DNA of 64,000 bases from Corallococcus sp. AS-1-6 (GTDB lineage Bacteria > Myxococcota > Myxococcia > Myxococcales > Myxococcaceae). Shown in pieces: positions 1 to 8,789 of this stretch. The DNA lies in assembly GCF_020037015.1 (NCBI RefSeq), contig NZ_JAIQDE010000026.1, positions 88,278 to 152,277 of the forward strand, given 5' to 3'. The translations under genes were made by a program, and so were the position numbers. Under the pieces are notes generated by a model. That model searched no databases. It saw only the letters and a list, made by a program, of their open reading frames with translations, and was not told the DNA's origin. Each line of letters opens with the position of its first letter. The stretch's first letter is position 1.

Positions 1-2
1 GC

Positions 3-146
3 GGAGACGTGATGAAGCTCTTCGAGACCCTGGGGCTCACCCCCGCCACCTGGGCCGCGCAGGCCACCGCCTGGGGGCAGGCGCTGGTGGGCCGCGTGGA
101 GCTGGGCATGCGCTTCGGAGAGCTGCTGACGGCGCCCTGGGAGTGA
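3..146 (+). CDS. C-terminal end of an unidentified protein (5' truncated by window edge)
   Basis: An open frame enters from the left edge and ends in TGA at 144-146, giving about 47 residues ending in LLTAPWE. The tail is helical-looking and rich in Ala, Leu and Trp, with no motif I recognise. Codon use (G/C in third positions) matches the real genes nearby, and the frame runs toward the convergent SDR gene that ends at 181. Too little is present to name a function. Confidence 0.45.
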   Translation, partial: GDVMKLFETLGLTPATWAAQATAWGQALVGRVELGMRFGELLTAPWE

Positions 147-180
147 CGTCCCCGGGCGCTGTCGTGGGGGACTCGCCGCG

Positions 181-945
181 CTACTGCGCGGTGGCGCCGC
201 CGTCGAGGACCATCTCCGCGCCGGTCATCAGCTTGGACTCGTCCGACGCCAGGTAGACGACGGCGTGGGCCACGTCGTCCGGCTCACCGAAGCGGCCCGC
301 GGGGATGCCCTTGAGCATGCGCGCGCGCGTCTTCTCCGCCTGGCCGCCGGCCTGGGCCAGCGCCTCCACCATGGCGGTCTCCACGTAGCCGGGGTGGATG
401 GAGTTGCAGCGGATGCCATAGCCCTTGTAGGCGCAGTGCAGCGCCACGGACTTGGACAGCATGCGCACGGCGGCCTTGCTGGAGCAGTACGCGGGGAACT
501 GCGGCACGCCCACGAGCCCCGCGATGGAGGAGATGTTGATGATGGAGCCCTGGGACCCGCACTCCCTCATCACGCGGATGCCGTGCTTGCAGCCCAGGAA
601 CACGCCGTCCAGGTTGACCGAGTGCACGAACCTCCACTCGTCCAGGGACATCTCCTCCACGTCCTTCACGATGCCCATGCCCGCGTTGTTCACGAGCACG
701 TCCAGCCGCCCGAACGTCTCCACCGTGCGCGCCAGCGCGCTCACCCACTGGTCCTCGCGCGTGACGTCCAGCGGGAGGAAGAGGCCGGAAGCGCCCAGCT
801 CCTCCACCACCGCGCGGGCCTCGCCCTCGCGCCGGTCGGTGACCACCACCTTCGCGCCCTCGCGCGCGAGCATCCGGGCGGACGCGGCGCCCAGGCCCCC
901 CGCGCCGCCGGTCACCAGGGCCACCTTGCCTTCGACTCGCTTCAT
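181..945 (-). CDS. SDR-family NAD(P)-dependent oxidoreductase
   Basis: A 254-residue classical short-chain dehydrogenase. The nucleotide-binding TGGAGGLG motif lies at residues 12-19, the NNAG motif near 86-89, a catalytic Ser in NISSIAG near 141, and the YxxxK pair in YCSSK near 153-157. The length is normal for the family, and the closest type by eye is the 3-alpha/20-beta-hydroxysteroid or cyclopentanol dehydrogenase group. The ATG at 943-945 follows an AAGGAAC-like ribosome site. The gene lies 33 bp downstream of the enoyl-reductase-like gene on the same strand, so the two are probably co-transcribed and act on the same acyl or alcohol substrates. The substrate is not determined by the sequence. 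Confidence 0.9.
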   Translation of the reverse strand: MKRVEGKVALVTGGAGGLGAASARMLAREGAKVVVTDRREGEARAVVEELGASGLFLPLDVTREDQWVSALARTVETFGRLDVLVNNAGMGIVKDVEEMSLDEWRFVHSVNLDGVFLGCKHGIRVMRECGSQGSIINISSIAGLVGVPQFPAYCSSKAAVRMLSKSVALHCAYKGYGIRCNSIHPGYVETAMVEALAQAGGQAEKTRARMLKGIPAGRFGEPDDVAHAVVYLASDESKLMTGAEMVLDGGATAQ

Positions 946-978
946 GGTCGTCGTTCCTTCACGTGAGCGGCGGGTGCT

Positions 979-1965
979 TCACGCCGCGGGGTTGGGGGTG
1001 AGCAGGATCTTCCCGTTGCGGCCCGGCTCCAGCGCGCGCTTCACCGCGTCCTGGATGCGCTCCAGCGGATAGGTGCCGTCCACGGGCGCCTGGAGCGTGC
1101 CCACGGCCATCAGCTCCGCCATCCGGGCGAGCGTGGCGTTCTGCTCCTCACGGGGCGCGTCGCGCAGCCAGCGCGTCAGCCAGAAGCCGCGCAGGGTGAC
1201 GTCCTTGAAGATGGTGGCCGCCGCGGACAGTTGGGGGCACTTGCCGCTCATGGCGCCGTAGTTCACCAGCGTGCCGCCGGTGGACAGACAGTCGCCCACG
1301 CGGCGCGCGGACTCGCCGCCCACCGCGTCGATGCCCAGCCGCACCTTCGCGCCGCCGGTGGCCGCGCGCACCTGCTGGGGCAGCTCGTCCGTGTCCAGCA
1401 GCACCACGTCCGCGCCCTGGGCCTTGAGCTGGTCGGCCAGCTCCTGGCGGCGCACGACGTTGACGGTCTTCAGGCCCATCACCTGCGCCAGGGTGATGAG
1501 GTAGCGGCCCACCGCGGAGTTGGCGGCGTTCTGCGCCACCCACTCGCCGGGCTGGAGCGTCACGAACTGGCGCAGCATCAGATAGGCGGTGGGCGGGTTG
1601 ATGAGCAGCATGCTCGCCTGGAGCAGGTCCAGTCCCGGCGGCACGGGCAGGAGCTGCGCGGCGGGCGCGGTGAGGTGGGTGCGCCAGGTGCCCGCGCCCA
1701 GCGGGAGGAACACCAGGTCCCCCACGGCCACGGCGTCGGTGCCGGACACCTCCACCACGCGGCCCACGCCCTCGTTGCCGGGCGTGGCGGGCAGCTTGGG
1801 CAGCACGCCGTATTCGCCGGAGAGGGTGAGCAGGTCGGACGGGTTGATGGGCGTGGCGAGCACGGCCAGCCGCGCCTCGCCGGGCTTCAGCGGCGCGGGG
1901 GATTCCTCCACCACCTGGACGACGTCGGGGGGCGGCCCGAAGGCCGAGAAGCGCACTGCTTTCAT
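979..1965 (-). CDS. MDR-family 2-enoyl thioester reductase-like oxidoreductase
   Basis: 328 residues starting at MKAVRFSAFG. The open frame extends about 100 codons upstream of this, but that part has no family resemblance and lies in the divergent promoter region, so the ATG at 1963-1965 is preferred. The N-terminal GroES-like half has the NPSDLL segment and the second half has a Rossmann fold with the NAANSAVGRYLI motif typical of mitochondrial-type trans-2-enoyl-CoA/ACP reductases (MECR/ETR). The zinc-ligand pattern of alcohol dehydrogenases is absent. The likely reaction is NADPH-dependent reduction of 2-enoyl thioesters or a related quinone/enone. It is first in an apparent two-gene unit with the SDR at 181-945. 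Confidence 0.85.
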   Translation of the reverse strand: MKAVRFSAFGPPPDVVQVVEESPAPLKPGEARLAVLATPINPSDLLTLSGEYGVLPKLPATPGNEGVGRVVEVSGTDAVAVGDLVFLPLGAGTWRTHLTAPAAQLLPVPPGLDLLQASMLLINPPTAYLMLRQFVTLQPGEWVAQNAANSAVGRYLITLAQVMGLKTVNVVRRQELADQLKAQGADVVLLDTDELPQQVRAATGGAKVRLGIDAVGGESARRVGDCLSTGGTLVNYGAMSGKCPQLSAAATIFKDVTLRGFWLTRWLRDAPREEQNATLARMAELMAVGTLQAPVDGTYPLERIQDAVKRALEPGRNGKILLTPNPAA

Positions 1966-2247
1966 GGCATTGCTCCCGCGCTGTGAAGGCGCCGCCACCC
2001 TAACCGCCTTCCGCCCTGCTGCCGAGCGTGCGCTGGGGTGCCACGCGCGGTGTGCATCCGGTGGTGGATGGATCCGCTCCGCCTGCATTCGTCGCCCCGA
2101 GGAAGCGGCGCTCTGTCCACCCCCGGACGCGAGCGGGAGGAGGCTGCCGGCCGGCGACGATCGGGCCTCGCCATGACGGTGGGGGCTGCACAGGTTCTGA
2201 AGTGGACCCCTCGGTGGGGCGGGTGGGGACGGGCGAGGAGGGCGAGT

Positions 2248-3324
2248 GTGAGCAACGTGCACCACGAAGGGGCCCTGGCCGGGCCGGGGGCCGTCGCGGG
2301 GGAGGGGCTTTGCGCCTCACCGTGCGCCTGGAGACGCAGGCTGCTGACGGTCCTCAAGCCGGTGTTCGCGATGGGCGGCCTGGGGATGTTGGGGGCCCTG
2401 GTGCACAAGGCAGGCGCGGGCGAGCTGAAGACCACGCTCCTGGAGGCGCTGCCGCTGCTCCCCTGGGTGGTGCTCATCGAACTGGGACGGCAGACGTGCG
2501 ACGCCACGGCGACGCGACTGTCCTATGGCGCGCGCGCGGGGCAGGTGCCGTTGTCGGTGTTGGTACGCGCGCAGTTGATTGGAACCGCGGTGTCGAGCAT
2601 GGCGCCCGCGGGTCGCGCGGCGGCGGAGGCGACGAAGGCCACGCTGCTGACGCCGTACACGGGGGGCGCGTCCGCGACGGCGGCGGCGGCCACGTCGCAG
2701 TCGGCGTCGCTGGGAGCCGGAGGGCTCATCTCCTTTCCGTGCGCGCTGGCGGCCTATCTGATGACGGGGTGGAGCGCGTTCACGGTGGCGATGCTGGTGC
2801 ACGGCGTCGTGTTGCTGCTCGCGTCGCTGGGCGTGCGCGCGGGGCTGCGGGCGAAGCGGCTGGGCGCGTGGATGCGCAGGCGGTGCGGGAAGTGGGGCGA
2901 GCACGCGGAGGCGTTCCAGGCCTCGCTGTGCGCCGGAGGGCTGTGTCCGTGGCGGCCGATGATGGCGTTCCTGGGCAGCCGGGTGTTGCAGGTGATGCAG
3001 TACGCGGTGTTGGCGCACGCGGTGGGCATCGACGCGACGGTGGTGCAGGCGCTGTTCACGCAGGGGCTCTACCTGGTGGCGCTGGCGATGGGCTCGCTGG
3101 TGCCGGGGCAGGTGGGCGTGACGGACGGGATGTTCTCGCTGGCGGCGGGAGCGATGGGCACGACGGCCGCGAAGGCGATGTCCATCGCGCTGCTCGCGCA
3201 CACGGTGCAGGCGGTGTTCGTGCTGGTGGGAGCGCTCACGCCGCTGGTGTGGCGAGCGAAGGCGAAGGTGACGGCCGCCGCGCCGGTGGTGCCGCCCGTG
3301 CTGCCCGCGCCGGTGTACCGCTAG
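2248..3324 (+). CDS. Flippase-like integral membrane protein (LPG synthase TM-like family)
   Basis: About 358 residues with many hydrophobic segments, a small-residue-rich SMAPAGRAAAEATKA stretch (around 117-131) and a late SLVPGQVGVTDGMFSLAAGA segment. This pattern resembles the lysylphosphatidylglycerol-synthase transmembrane/flippase-like family (PF03706 type). The frame is open from 2038, but the N-terminal 70 residues of that reading are Arg/Gly-rich and unlike a membrane protein. The GTG at 2248 is preceded by GAGGAGGGCGA, a good ribosome site. An ATG at 2173 is the alternative. The gene diverges from the enoyl-reductase gene. A role in lipid or precursor translocation is inferred from the family only. 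Confidence 0.7.
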   Translation: MSNVHHEGALAGPGAVAGEGLCASPCAWRRRLLTVLKPVFAMGGLGMLGALVHKAGAGELKTTLLEALPLLPWVVLIELGRQTCDATATRLSYGARAGQVPLSVLVRAQLIGTAVSSMAPAGRAAAEATKATLLTPYTGGASATAAAATSQSASLGAGGLISFPCALAAYLMTGWSAFTVAMLVHGVVLLLASLGVRAGLRAKRLGAWMRRRCGKWGEHAEAFQASLCAGGLCPWRPMMAFLGSRVLQVMQYAVLAHAVGIDATVVQALFTQGLYLVALAMGSLVPGQVGVTDGMFSLAAGAMGTTAAKAMSIALLAHTVQAVFVLVGALTPLVWRAKAKVTAAAPVVPPVLPAPVYR

Positions 3325-3473
3325 GTCCTGTTCGTCAGGCCCTGGCGCTCGGGGCGGTAGACGACGGAGTAGGCGAGCACGGAGGGGAACCCGACCTCCG
3401 GGAACAGGCGCACCCACCGTCCGGCCGCGAGGTCATCATGCGCCATGATGCCGCGGGCCAGCACCACGAGGAC
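3323..3473 (-). pseudogene. LysR-type regulator remnant (C-terminal fragment)
   Basis: Read on the minus strand in the frame ending at a TAG around 3323, this stretch gives about 50 residues including [19 protein letters not shown] and YSVVYRPER. That is the signature of the end of a LysR substrate-binding domain (DDLAAGRLVRLFPE...YYVVYRPE type). There is no start codon or DNA-binding domain, and the fragment abuts a truncated SDR on the other strand. LysR regulators are often divergent from the gene they control, so the pair looks like the scar of a deletion that removed both 5' halves and the promoter between them. Identification is by eye. Confidence 0.5.
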
Positions 3474-3478
3474 CTCAC

Positions 3479-3726
3479 TCGCTGACGCAGCACCTGGCGA
3501 TGGAGTTGGCCGGCCATGGCATCCGCGTCAACGCGGTTTCGCCCGCTGTGGTCGAGAAGGCGCCTATCTACGAGGGCTTCATCCCGAAGGAGCAGGTGCA
3601 CCGTACGCTCCAGAGGAGGTCGCGCGGACCATCGCCCATCTGTTGTCGAACGAGGCATCCTGGGTCACCGGCGCCATCTGGGATGTCGACGGCGGCGTCA
3701 TGGCGGGGCGCAACAAGGACAACTGA
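3479..3726 (+). pseudogene. Truncated, frameshifted SDR oxidoreductase remnant
   Basis: From about 3479 the frame reads [25 protein letters not shown] and continues to [10 protein letters not shown], the C-terminal third of a short-chain dehydrogenase. Near 3609-3620 it continues in a different frame as [20 protein letters not shown]...GGVMAGRN, ending at TGA 3724-3726. The Rossmann half and the catalytic Tyr-Lys part are missing, and roughly a dozen residues are lost where the frames change. The remnant faces a LysR fragment. One frame happens to stay open into the next gene, but no fused protein is likely because the amino-acid sequence between them is nonsense. Confidence 0.75.
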
Positions 3727-3772
3727 AGGCAGAAGAGGTCCGGAGGATGCTGACGATGACGGGGACGCGCTG

Positions 3773-4753
3773 ATGGGTGGCCTGGCGAACCACGCATCAT
3801 TTCTTCGAGCCTTGCATGAGGCCCCGCGGGTGCTCACCGAGGGCTCGGTGGTCGAGCGCTTGCGCCGCCACCCCGCGGGGCTGCTGGACCCGCACGTGGC
3901 CAACGCGGGCCTCCTCTTCAATGCAGAGGGACGCGAGGCGCTCGCCGGCATCTACCGCGACTACCGTGACATCGGCCTGCGCCACGGCCTGCCCACGCTC
4001 CTCCTCACGCCCACCTGGCGCGCGAACGCGGAACGGCTCGCGCGAGCGGGGTTCGCCGGCCGCGACGTCTTCGGCGAGGCCGTGGGGCTGCTCGCGGGCC
4101 TGCGCGATGAGATTGGCGGCCGAGGGGAGGGCGTCTTCATCGGCGGGCTCGTCGGGTGTCGCGGGGATGCCTACCGGCCCGAGGAAGCCCTCCCATGCGA
4201 GGAGTCCGCGGCCTTCCACGCGCCCCACGTGGAGGCGCTCACACGCGCCGGGGTGGACTTCCTCGTGGCCCAGGCGCTGCCGGCCTTCACGGAGGCCGAG
4301 GGCCTCGCGCTGGCGATGGCGCGCACGGGAGCGCCGTTCCTGCTGAGCTTCATCCTCCGTCCCACCGGGACACTGCTCGACGGAACCCCGCTGGCCGAAG
4401 CCGTGGAGCGCATCGACGCCCGGCCCGGCGCACGTCCGGCCGCGTACATGGTGAATTGCGTCCACCCCACGGTCTTCCGAGAGGGCCTGTCGCGCCAACT
4501 GGCCGCCTCGTCTGCCCTCAACGCGCGAGTGGTGGGCCTGCAGGCCAATACCTCCCGTCTCTCGCCCGAGGAACTCGAAGGGCGCGCGGAGCTGGACAGC
4601 GAGACCCCGGACGCATTCGCGCGGGAGATGGCCCGCGTCCATACGGAGTTCGGCACGCGGCTGCTCGGAGGGTGTTGTGGCACCGACGAACGGCACATCG
4701 CCGCGCTCGCCAGAGCCCTGACGGAAAGAGCGCCAGGCGAGCGGCACGAGTGA
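3773..4753 (+). CDS. Homocysteine S-methyltransferase family protein
   Basis: 326 residues. The C-terminal GGCCGTDERHI (near 296-306) and the earlier VNCVHP (near 225) provide the three zinc-binding cysteines of the Pfam S-methyl_trans barrel. The family moves a methyl group from S-methylmethionine, betaine or similar donors to homocysteine or another thiol. The usual N-terminal DGG motif is weak here: the protein starts GGLANHASFL and has LTEGSVVERL. The donor is therefore uncertain and the protein may be a divergent member. The ATG at 3773 is chosen because upstream residues belong to the SDR remnant. A hairpin at 4791-4827 closes the unit. Confidence 0.8.
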   Translation: MGGLANHASFLRALHEAPRVLTEGSVVERLRRHPAGLLDPHVANAGLLFNAEGREALAGIYRDYRDIGLRHGLPTLLLTPTWRANAERLARAGFAGRDVFGEAVGLLAGLRDEIGGRGEGVFIGGLVGCRGDAYRPEEALPCEESAAFHAPHVEALTRAGVDFLVAQALPAFTEAEGLALAMARTGAPFLLSFILRPTGTLLDGTPLAEAVERIDARPGARPAAYMVNCVHPTVFREGLSRQLAASSALNARVVGLQANTSRLSPEELEGRAELDSETPDAFAREMARVHTEFGTRLLGGCCGTDERHIAALARALTERAPGERHE

Positions 4754-4790
4754 TGACAACCCTGCCGTGAACTGCCTGTCCATGATGCAA

Positions 4791-4827
4791 GCCTGGGTCC
4801 ACCGCATCCATCAGTCGGGACCCAGGC
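4791..4827 (+). terminator. Hairpin after the homocysteine methyltransferase-like gene
   Basis: A perfect 10-bp inverted repeat, GCCTGGGTCC (4791-4800) and GGACCCAGGC (4818-4827), with a 17-nt loop, lies 38 bp after the stop codon. There is no clear U-run, so it is terminator-like only by position and strength. Confidence 0.45.
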
Positions 4828-4900
4828 CCTCGGACCTGGATTCTTCATGAGAAGGTGAGAACTCCCGCAGGGCCGCCCGGCGGCGGCGACCACCAGAAAC

Positions 4901-5108
4901 CTGTCGGACAGTCGGACAAGTTCCGGAGGACCGCAGCCGGGCCACCACTCCAGCCGACCAGCGGAAACCTGTCGGACAGTCGGACAAGTTTTGGAGGTCC
5001 GGGTTCGGGGCCCTCCCCTGCCAAGCAGCGGAAAGCTGTCGGACAGTCGGACAGGTTTTGGAGGACCGGGACCGGGAGCCTCGGGTTCAACCAGTTGTCG
5101 GACTCTCA
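4901..5108. repeat. Intergenic tandem repeat, three good copies and one degenerate copy
   Basis: The core CTGTCGGACAGTCGGACA begins at 4901, 4969 and 5036, a period of 67-68 bp, and each copy is followed by a G/T-rich AGTTTTGGAGG-like block. A shortened copy (TTGTCGGACT) begins near 5095. Each core contains the palindrome CTGTC-G-GACAG and a direct doubling of GTCGGACA. The array fills the gap between the methyltransferase-like gene and the end of the broken molybdopterin oxidoreductase. No coding potential is supported. Confidence 0.85.
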
Positions 5109-5160
5109 ACCCGGTTGGGTCTGTGTCGGACCGGCGGTGTACACCCCGAGGGTAAGGGGC

Positions 5161-7326
5161 TCAGGCTGGTCGGACCTGGACCGGTGTCCCGCTGAAGGCG
5201 GCGTTGCCGCTGACGACGTCCAGCGCTTGATCATCCGTGAGGTCGTTGATGCTGGCGCCCGCGTGCGCGCTGGCGACCTGCTGGCGGATGCCAGGGCGCT
5301 GGTGTCCGTAGCCGTGCGGCAGGCTGACGACGCCGGGCATCACATCGGCTGTGACGGCGACGGGCACGGTGACCTCCCCCACTCGCGAGCGGATGGTGGC
5401 GTTGGCGCCATCCGCGAGCCCGATGCGTGAGGCATCGTCCGGATGGACCATCAGCGTGCAGCGGGGACGGCCCTTCACGAGCCCCGGCACGTTGTGCATC
5501 CACGAGTTGTTGTCGCGCAGGTGCCGCCTGCCGATGAGCAGCAGCTCGCCTTCGCGAGGTGCCGCGTCGTCCGGGAACGCGGCGCGAAGCCGGGCCACGT
5601 CCGCGACGAGCAGCTCCGGAGCCAGTTGGATGCGCTTGGAGCGGTTGCGGAGCCTGCCGGGCAGGCTGGGCTTCATCGGGCCCAGGTCGATGCCGTGCGG
5701 CGCGGCGCGCAGCTTCGCGAGCGACAGGCTGTGCTTCTTGAGTGGATGGAAGCGCGAGCCATACGGCCCCATGCGAAGGCCCAGGTCGAGGATGCGCTCC
5801 GGCCCCATGCGCTTGAGGGCCTAGTACTGGAGCGTCGCGCGAACGCTTCGTCCCTTGCGCAACGTCTCCAGCCGGTGCTGGAGCTCTAGGAGGATCTCCC
5901 AGTCCTGACGCGAGTCCGGACCAGCGGGGAACACCGGCGGCGAATACTTCGCGGTGTTGCGCACGGCGAGCACGTGGAAGACGAGGTCGTAGTGTCCCCG
6001 CTCCAGCAGGGACGCGGGCGGCAGGATGTAGTGAGCGTGACGGGTGGTCTCGTTGAGATACGGATCCACGCTCACCATGAAGTCGAGCTGCCCCAGCGCG
6101 GTGTCCAACTGCGTGCCATTGGGCGTGGACAGCACGGGGTTGCCGGCCAGGGTGATGAGCGCGCGGATGCGGCCCTCGCCAGGAGTGAGGATCTCCTCCG
6201 CGAGCGCTGCGACAGGAAGCTCACCGGAGGACTCCGGCAGGCCTCGGACCCGGCTCTTCCAGCGCCCATGGCTGCCAGGGCTGACGCCGAACGCGCGAGG
6301 CCCGCCGATGAGGTCGAAGGCCGGCAGTGTGAAGAGGGCGCCGCCTTCGCGGTCCAGGTTGCCGGTGACGATGTTGAGGACGTTGATGAGCCATTGGCAG
6401 AGCGAGCCGAACGGCTGCGTGGACACACCGACGCGCCCGTAGCAGACGGCCCCATCCGCGGCGAGGAAGTCCCGGGCGATGCCGCGAAGCACGTCCGGCG
6501 AGATGCCCGTGTGAGGCGCCGTGCGCTCCGGAGGAAAGTCGCGGACGAGCGGCAGCACGGTGTCCACCCCGTCCACGAACGCCGCGAGCCGGCCCATGCG
6601 GTGCACATTTCCCTCCAGCACGACATGCAGCAGGGAGAAGAGGGCGAGCGCATCCGTACCGGGCCGGACGAAGACGTGCTGGTCCGCGATGACAGCCGTT
6701 TCGGTGCGGCGAGGGTCGATGACAACGACCTTGCCGCCGCGCTCCTGGATGGCACGCAGCCGGGCGCGCACGTCCGGCGTCGTCATCAAACTGCCATTGG
6801 ACGCGAGCGGGTTCGCGCCCAGCATGAGCATGTACCGCGTGCGGTCGATGTCCGGGATGGGCACCAGCAACTGGTGGCCGAACATGAGGTGGGCCGCGAG
6901 CTGATGGGGAAGCTGGTCCACGGACGTCGCGGAGAACCGGTTGCGCGTGCGCAGCGCGCGAAGGAGCTGGGGGCCGAACATCATCGCGCCCAGGTTGTGC
7001 ACGTTGGGGTTGCCCAGGTACGCGCCCACGGCGTTCGGACCGTGCTCCTTCTGGAGGGCATGGAGCCGCTGGCTGATGTCGCGGAACGCGTCCTCCCACG
7101 ACACGCGCTCCCAGCCGGAGGCGGTGCGCTTCATGGGGTGGCGGAGCCGGTCCGGATCCTCGTGCAGGTCGCGCAGCGCCACGGCCTTGGGACAGATGTG
7201 GCCCCGGCTGAATGGATCCTCCGCGTCCCCCTTGATGGACGTGATGTGCCCGTCCGCCACTTCGATGCGCACGCCGCACATGGCTTCACAGAGATTGCAG
7301 GTGCGGAAATGGACGGAAGCGCTCAT
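5161..7326 (-). pseudogene. Molybdopterin-dependent oxidoreductase, interrupted by an in-frame TAG
   Basis: Two adjacent open frames in the same phase (7326 to 5821, and 5808 to 5161) together make a typical prokaryotic molybdopterin oxidoreductase of about 720 residues. The N-terminus has a CNLCEAMCGV...CPKA 4Fe-4S ligand set (first Cys near 10), followed by the Mo-bisMGD cofactor domain (GANPLASNGS, VVIDPRRTETA). The C-terminal part is the molydop-binding barrel (LIGRRHLRDNNSWMHN, LPHGYGH). The interruption is a single TAG at 5821-5823, right after ATLQY. The next codons (ALKRMGPERIL) continue the family sequence, so no residues appear missing. It is either a recent nonsense mutation, a sequencing error, or two co-folding polypeptides. 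The physiological substrate is unknown. Confidence 0.85.
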
Positions 7327-7433
7327 GGGCCATGAGCCTACGCCGGCTTCTCCCTACGTGGGGCCGCTGGGGGGCAGATCGAAATCGACTTCCACCTCGA
7401 ACCTGGTTGGAAGCGGACAAGGGATGACAGCGG

Positions 7434-8540
7434 CTACTTCCATTCCTTCAACCAGTGATGAACGGGTCTCGGTCCAATGTGGCCTTGCGCCGTCAGGGGC
7501 CAGAGCCGGATCCAGATGGGGGCGTCCTTCATCTGCCAGATATCCTCCACATGGGAGTAGGTGAGGTCATAAGGCTCATCCCCTCCGTTCCGGTCTGCGA
7601 GCCTGCGTTGAAAGACGCGAACGCTCTCTCCGTTCACCTGGAGCTCCGTTCGAGCATTGGAATCCGGCAGGGGGCGGAAGCGCCAACCGCTCTTGTCCGC
7701 AAGCGCTGTCACGATCTCCAGCAGGGTGCCATCCCAATCAAAATCGTTACCTGGGAGGGGCATGTCCTGTGTCAGGTACGTCTGGACGTGGCGCACGCGC
7801 GTGGGACCTGTCGTCCAGGTATGGGTGACACTCAATCCGTCGGGTCGGACATAGGTCGCGGATTGACCTGAACGGACCGCGACGACTCCCTCCGAGGCCT
7901 CGACCTTCCGCTGCCCCATATCGAGCAGTTGGATGCGCAGAGAGGGCCACCGCGCATCGTTGTAGTGCTCCTCCAGGAAGAAGACCCCGCCCGCGAACAG
8001 GACGCGGGGATCCTTCGCGCGGATGCATCCACGCCCGGAGCGCGGTGGCTCCATCTGGTACGCAGAGTCCTCGCATTCGAACGTCTTTCCGTTCACCTGG
8101 AGCTTCATGGGCGTGGAGGTCACCGACCTGTGGAGACGCTCCGGGCCCACGAAACGCTCTTCATCCGTGGCGAACCGCGTATGGAATGGAGGATGGGAGG
8201 GTCCTTCCGGGAGCGGCTGGAGCTGCATGACGAAGATCAGCGGCCGGTCGTACAGCCCCTTCAGCAACTCCTCGGGGCGGGCCTCGCGCCGCATCCGCAC
8301 CTCGACCCAACGCTCGGTCTGGGTTTCGCGCAGCACCGTGAAGGTCGCTCGCAGGTCGGTCAGATACGGCGTGTCGATGCGGTACTCGACGAACGTCCCC
8401 GGAGGCAGGGACGTGGGCATGGGCTCCACGCTGCAGGAGGTGCAGCGGCGGCCCACCCCCTCGTAGTTCGCCCCCGCGCAGCCCGTCAGCACCACGACGC
8501 CCCACGCCAGAAGCGCCCGAAACCCACGTGCCAGGTCCAT
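7434..8540 (-). CDS. Putative lipoprotein of unknown function
   Basis: 368 residues with a short signal peptide and the lipobox VLTGC (Cys near 21), so it is predicted to be lipid-anchored in the envelope. A CTSC pair follows near residues 33-36. The rest is soluble and mixed alpha/beta, with no repeat or catalytic motif I recognise. It ends in a Trp-rich segment (PIWIRLWPL, HHWLKEWK). It stands alone between the molybdopterin gene and the divergent chalcone-isomerase-like gene. The start is the ATG directly before the signal peptide. Confidence 0.75.
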   Translation of the reverse strand: MDLARGFRALLAWGVVVLTGCAGANYEGVGRRCTSCSVEPMPTSLPPGTFVEYRIDTPYLTDLRATFTVLRETQTERWVEVRMRREARPEELLKGLYDRPLIFVMQLQPLPEGPSHPPFHTRFATDEERFVGPERLHRSVTSTPMKLQVNGKTFECEDSAYQMEPPRSGRGCIRAKDPRVLFAGGVFFLEEHYNDARWPSLRIQLLDMGQRKVEASEGVVAVRSGQSATYVRPDGLSVTHTWTTGPTRVRHVQTYLTQDMPLPGNDFDWDGTLLEIVTALADKSGWRFRPLPDSNARTELQVNGESVRVFQRRLADRNGGDEPYDLTYSHVEDIWQMKDAPIWIRLWPLTAQGHIGPRPVHHWLKEWK

Positions 8541-8789
8541 CCCGCCATTCTGCCCTGGTTGGAGGCCGCCTCCCGGGCTAAGCCCGCCTCCCGGGTTTCA
8601 TGACGTCCCGCGCCATCCGCGCTGTCCGCCCGACGGCCGGGGAGTCACTTGAACCCCCAACAGCCTTGCCTTGGGCCTCCGGTTGCCGTCCAATGGTGCA
8701 CAAACCAATGATCGCCGCCGGTGGCGGTTTTCCAGAGCATGCACACCGTTGCGATCACCGGATTTGGGAAGAGGGTGAAGGGGAAGGCG

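Larger units (their letters stand above)
4754..5160. other. Gene-free gap of about 400 bp holding a hairpin and the repeat array
   Basis: Between convergent genes. It contains the hairpin at 4791-4827 and the GTCGGACA repeat array at 4901-5108. Nothing else supports a gene. The open frames here encode low-complexity Gly/Pro/Arg peptides generated by the repeats. Confidence 0.7.

Noticed and set aside
3500..4753. A possible fusion of SDR and methyltransferase in one frame
   Set aside because: The frame is open by chance; the stretch between about 3610 and 3770 encodes nonsense while the SDR continues in another frame.
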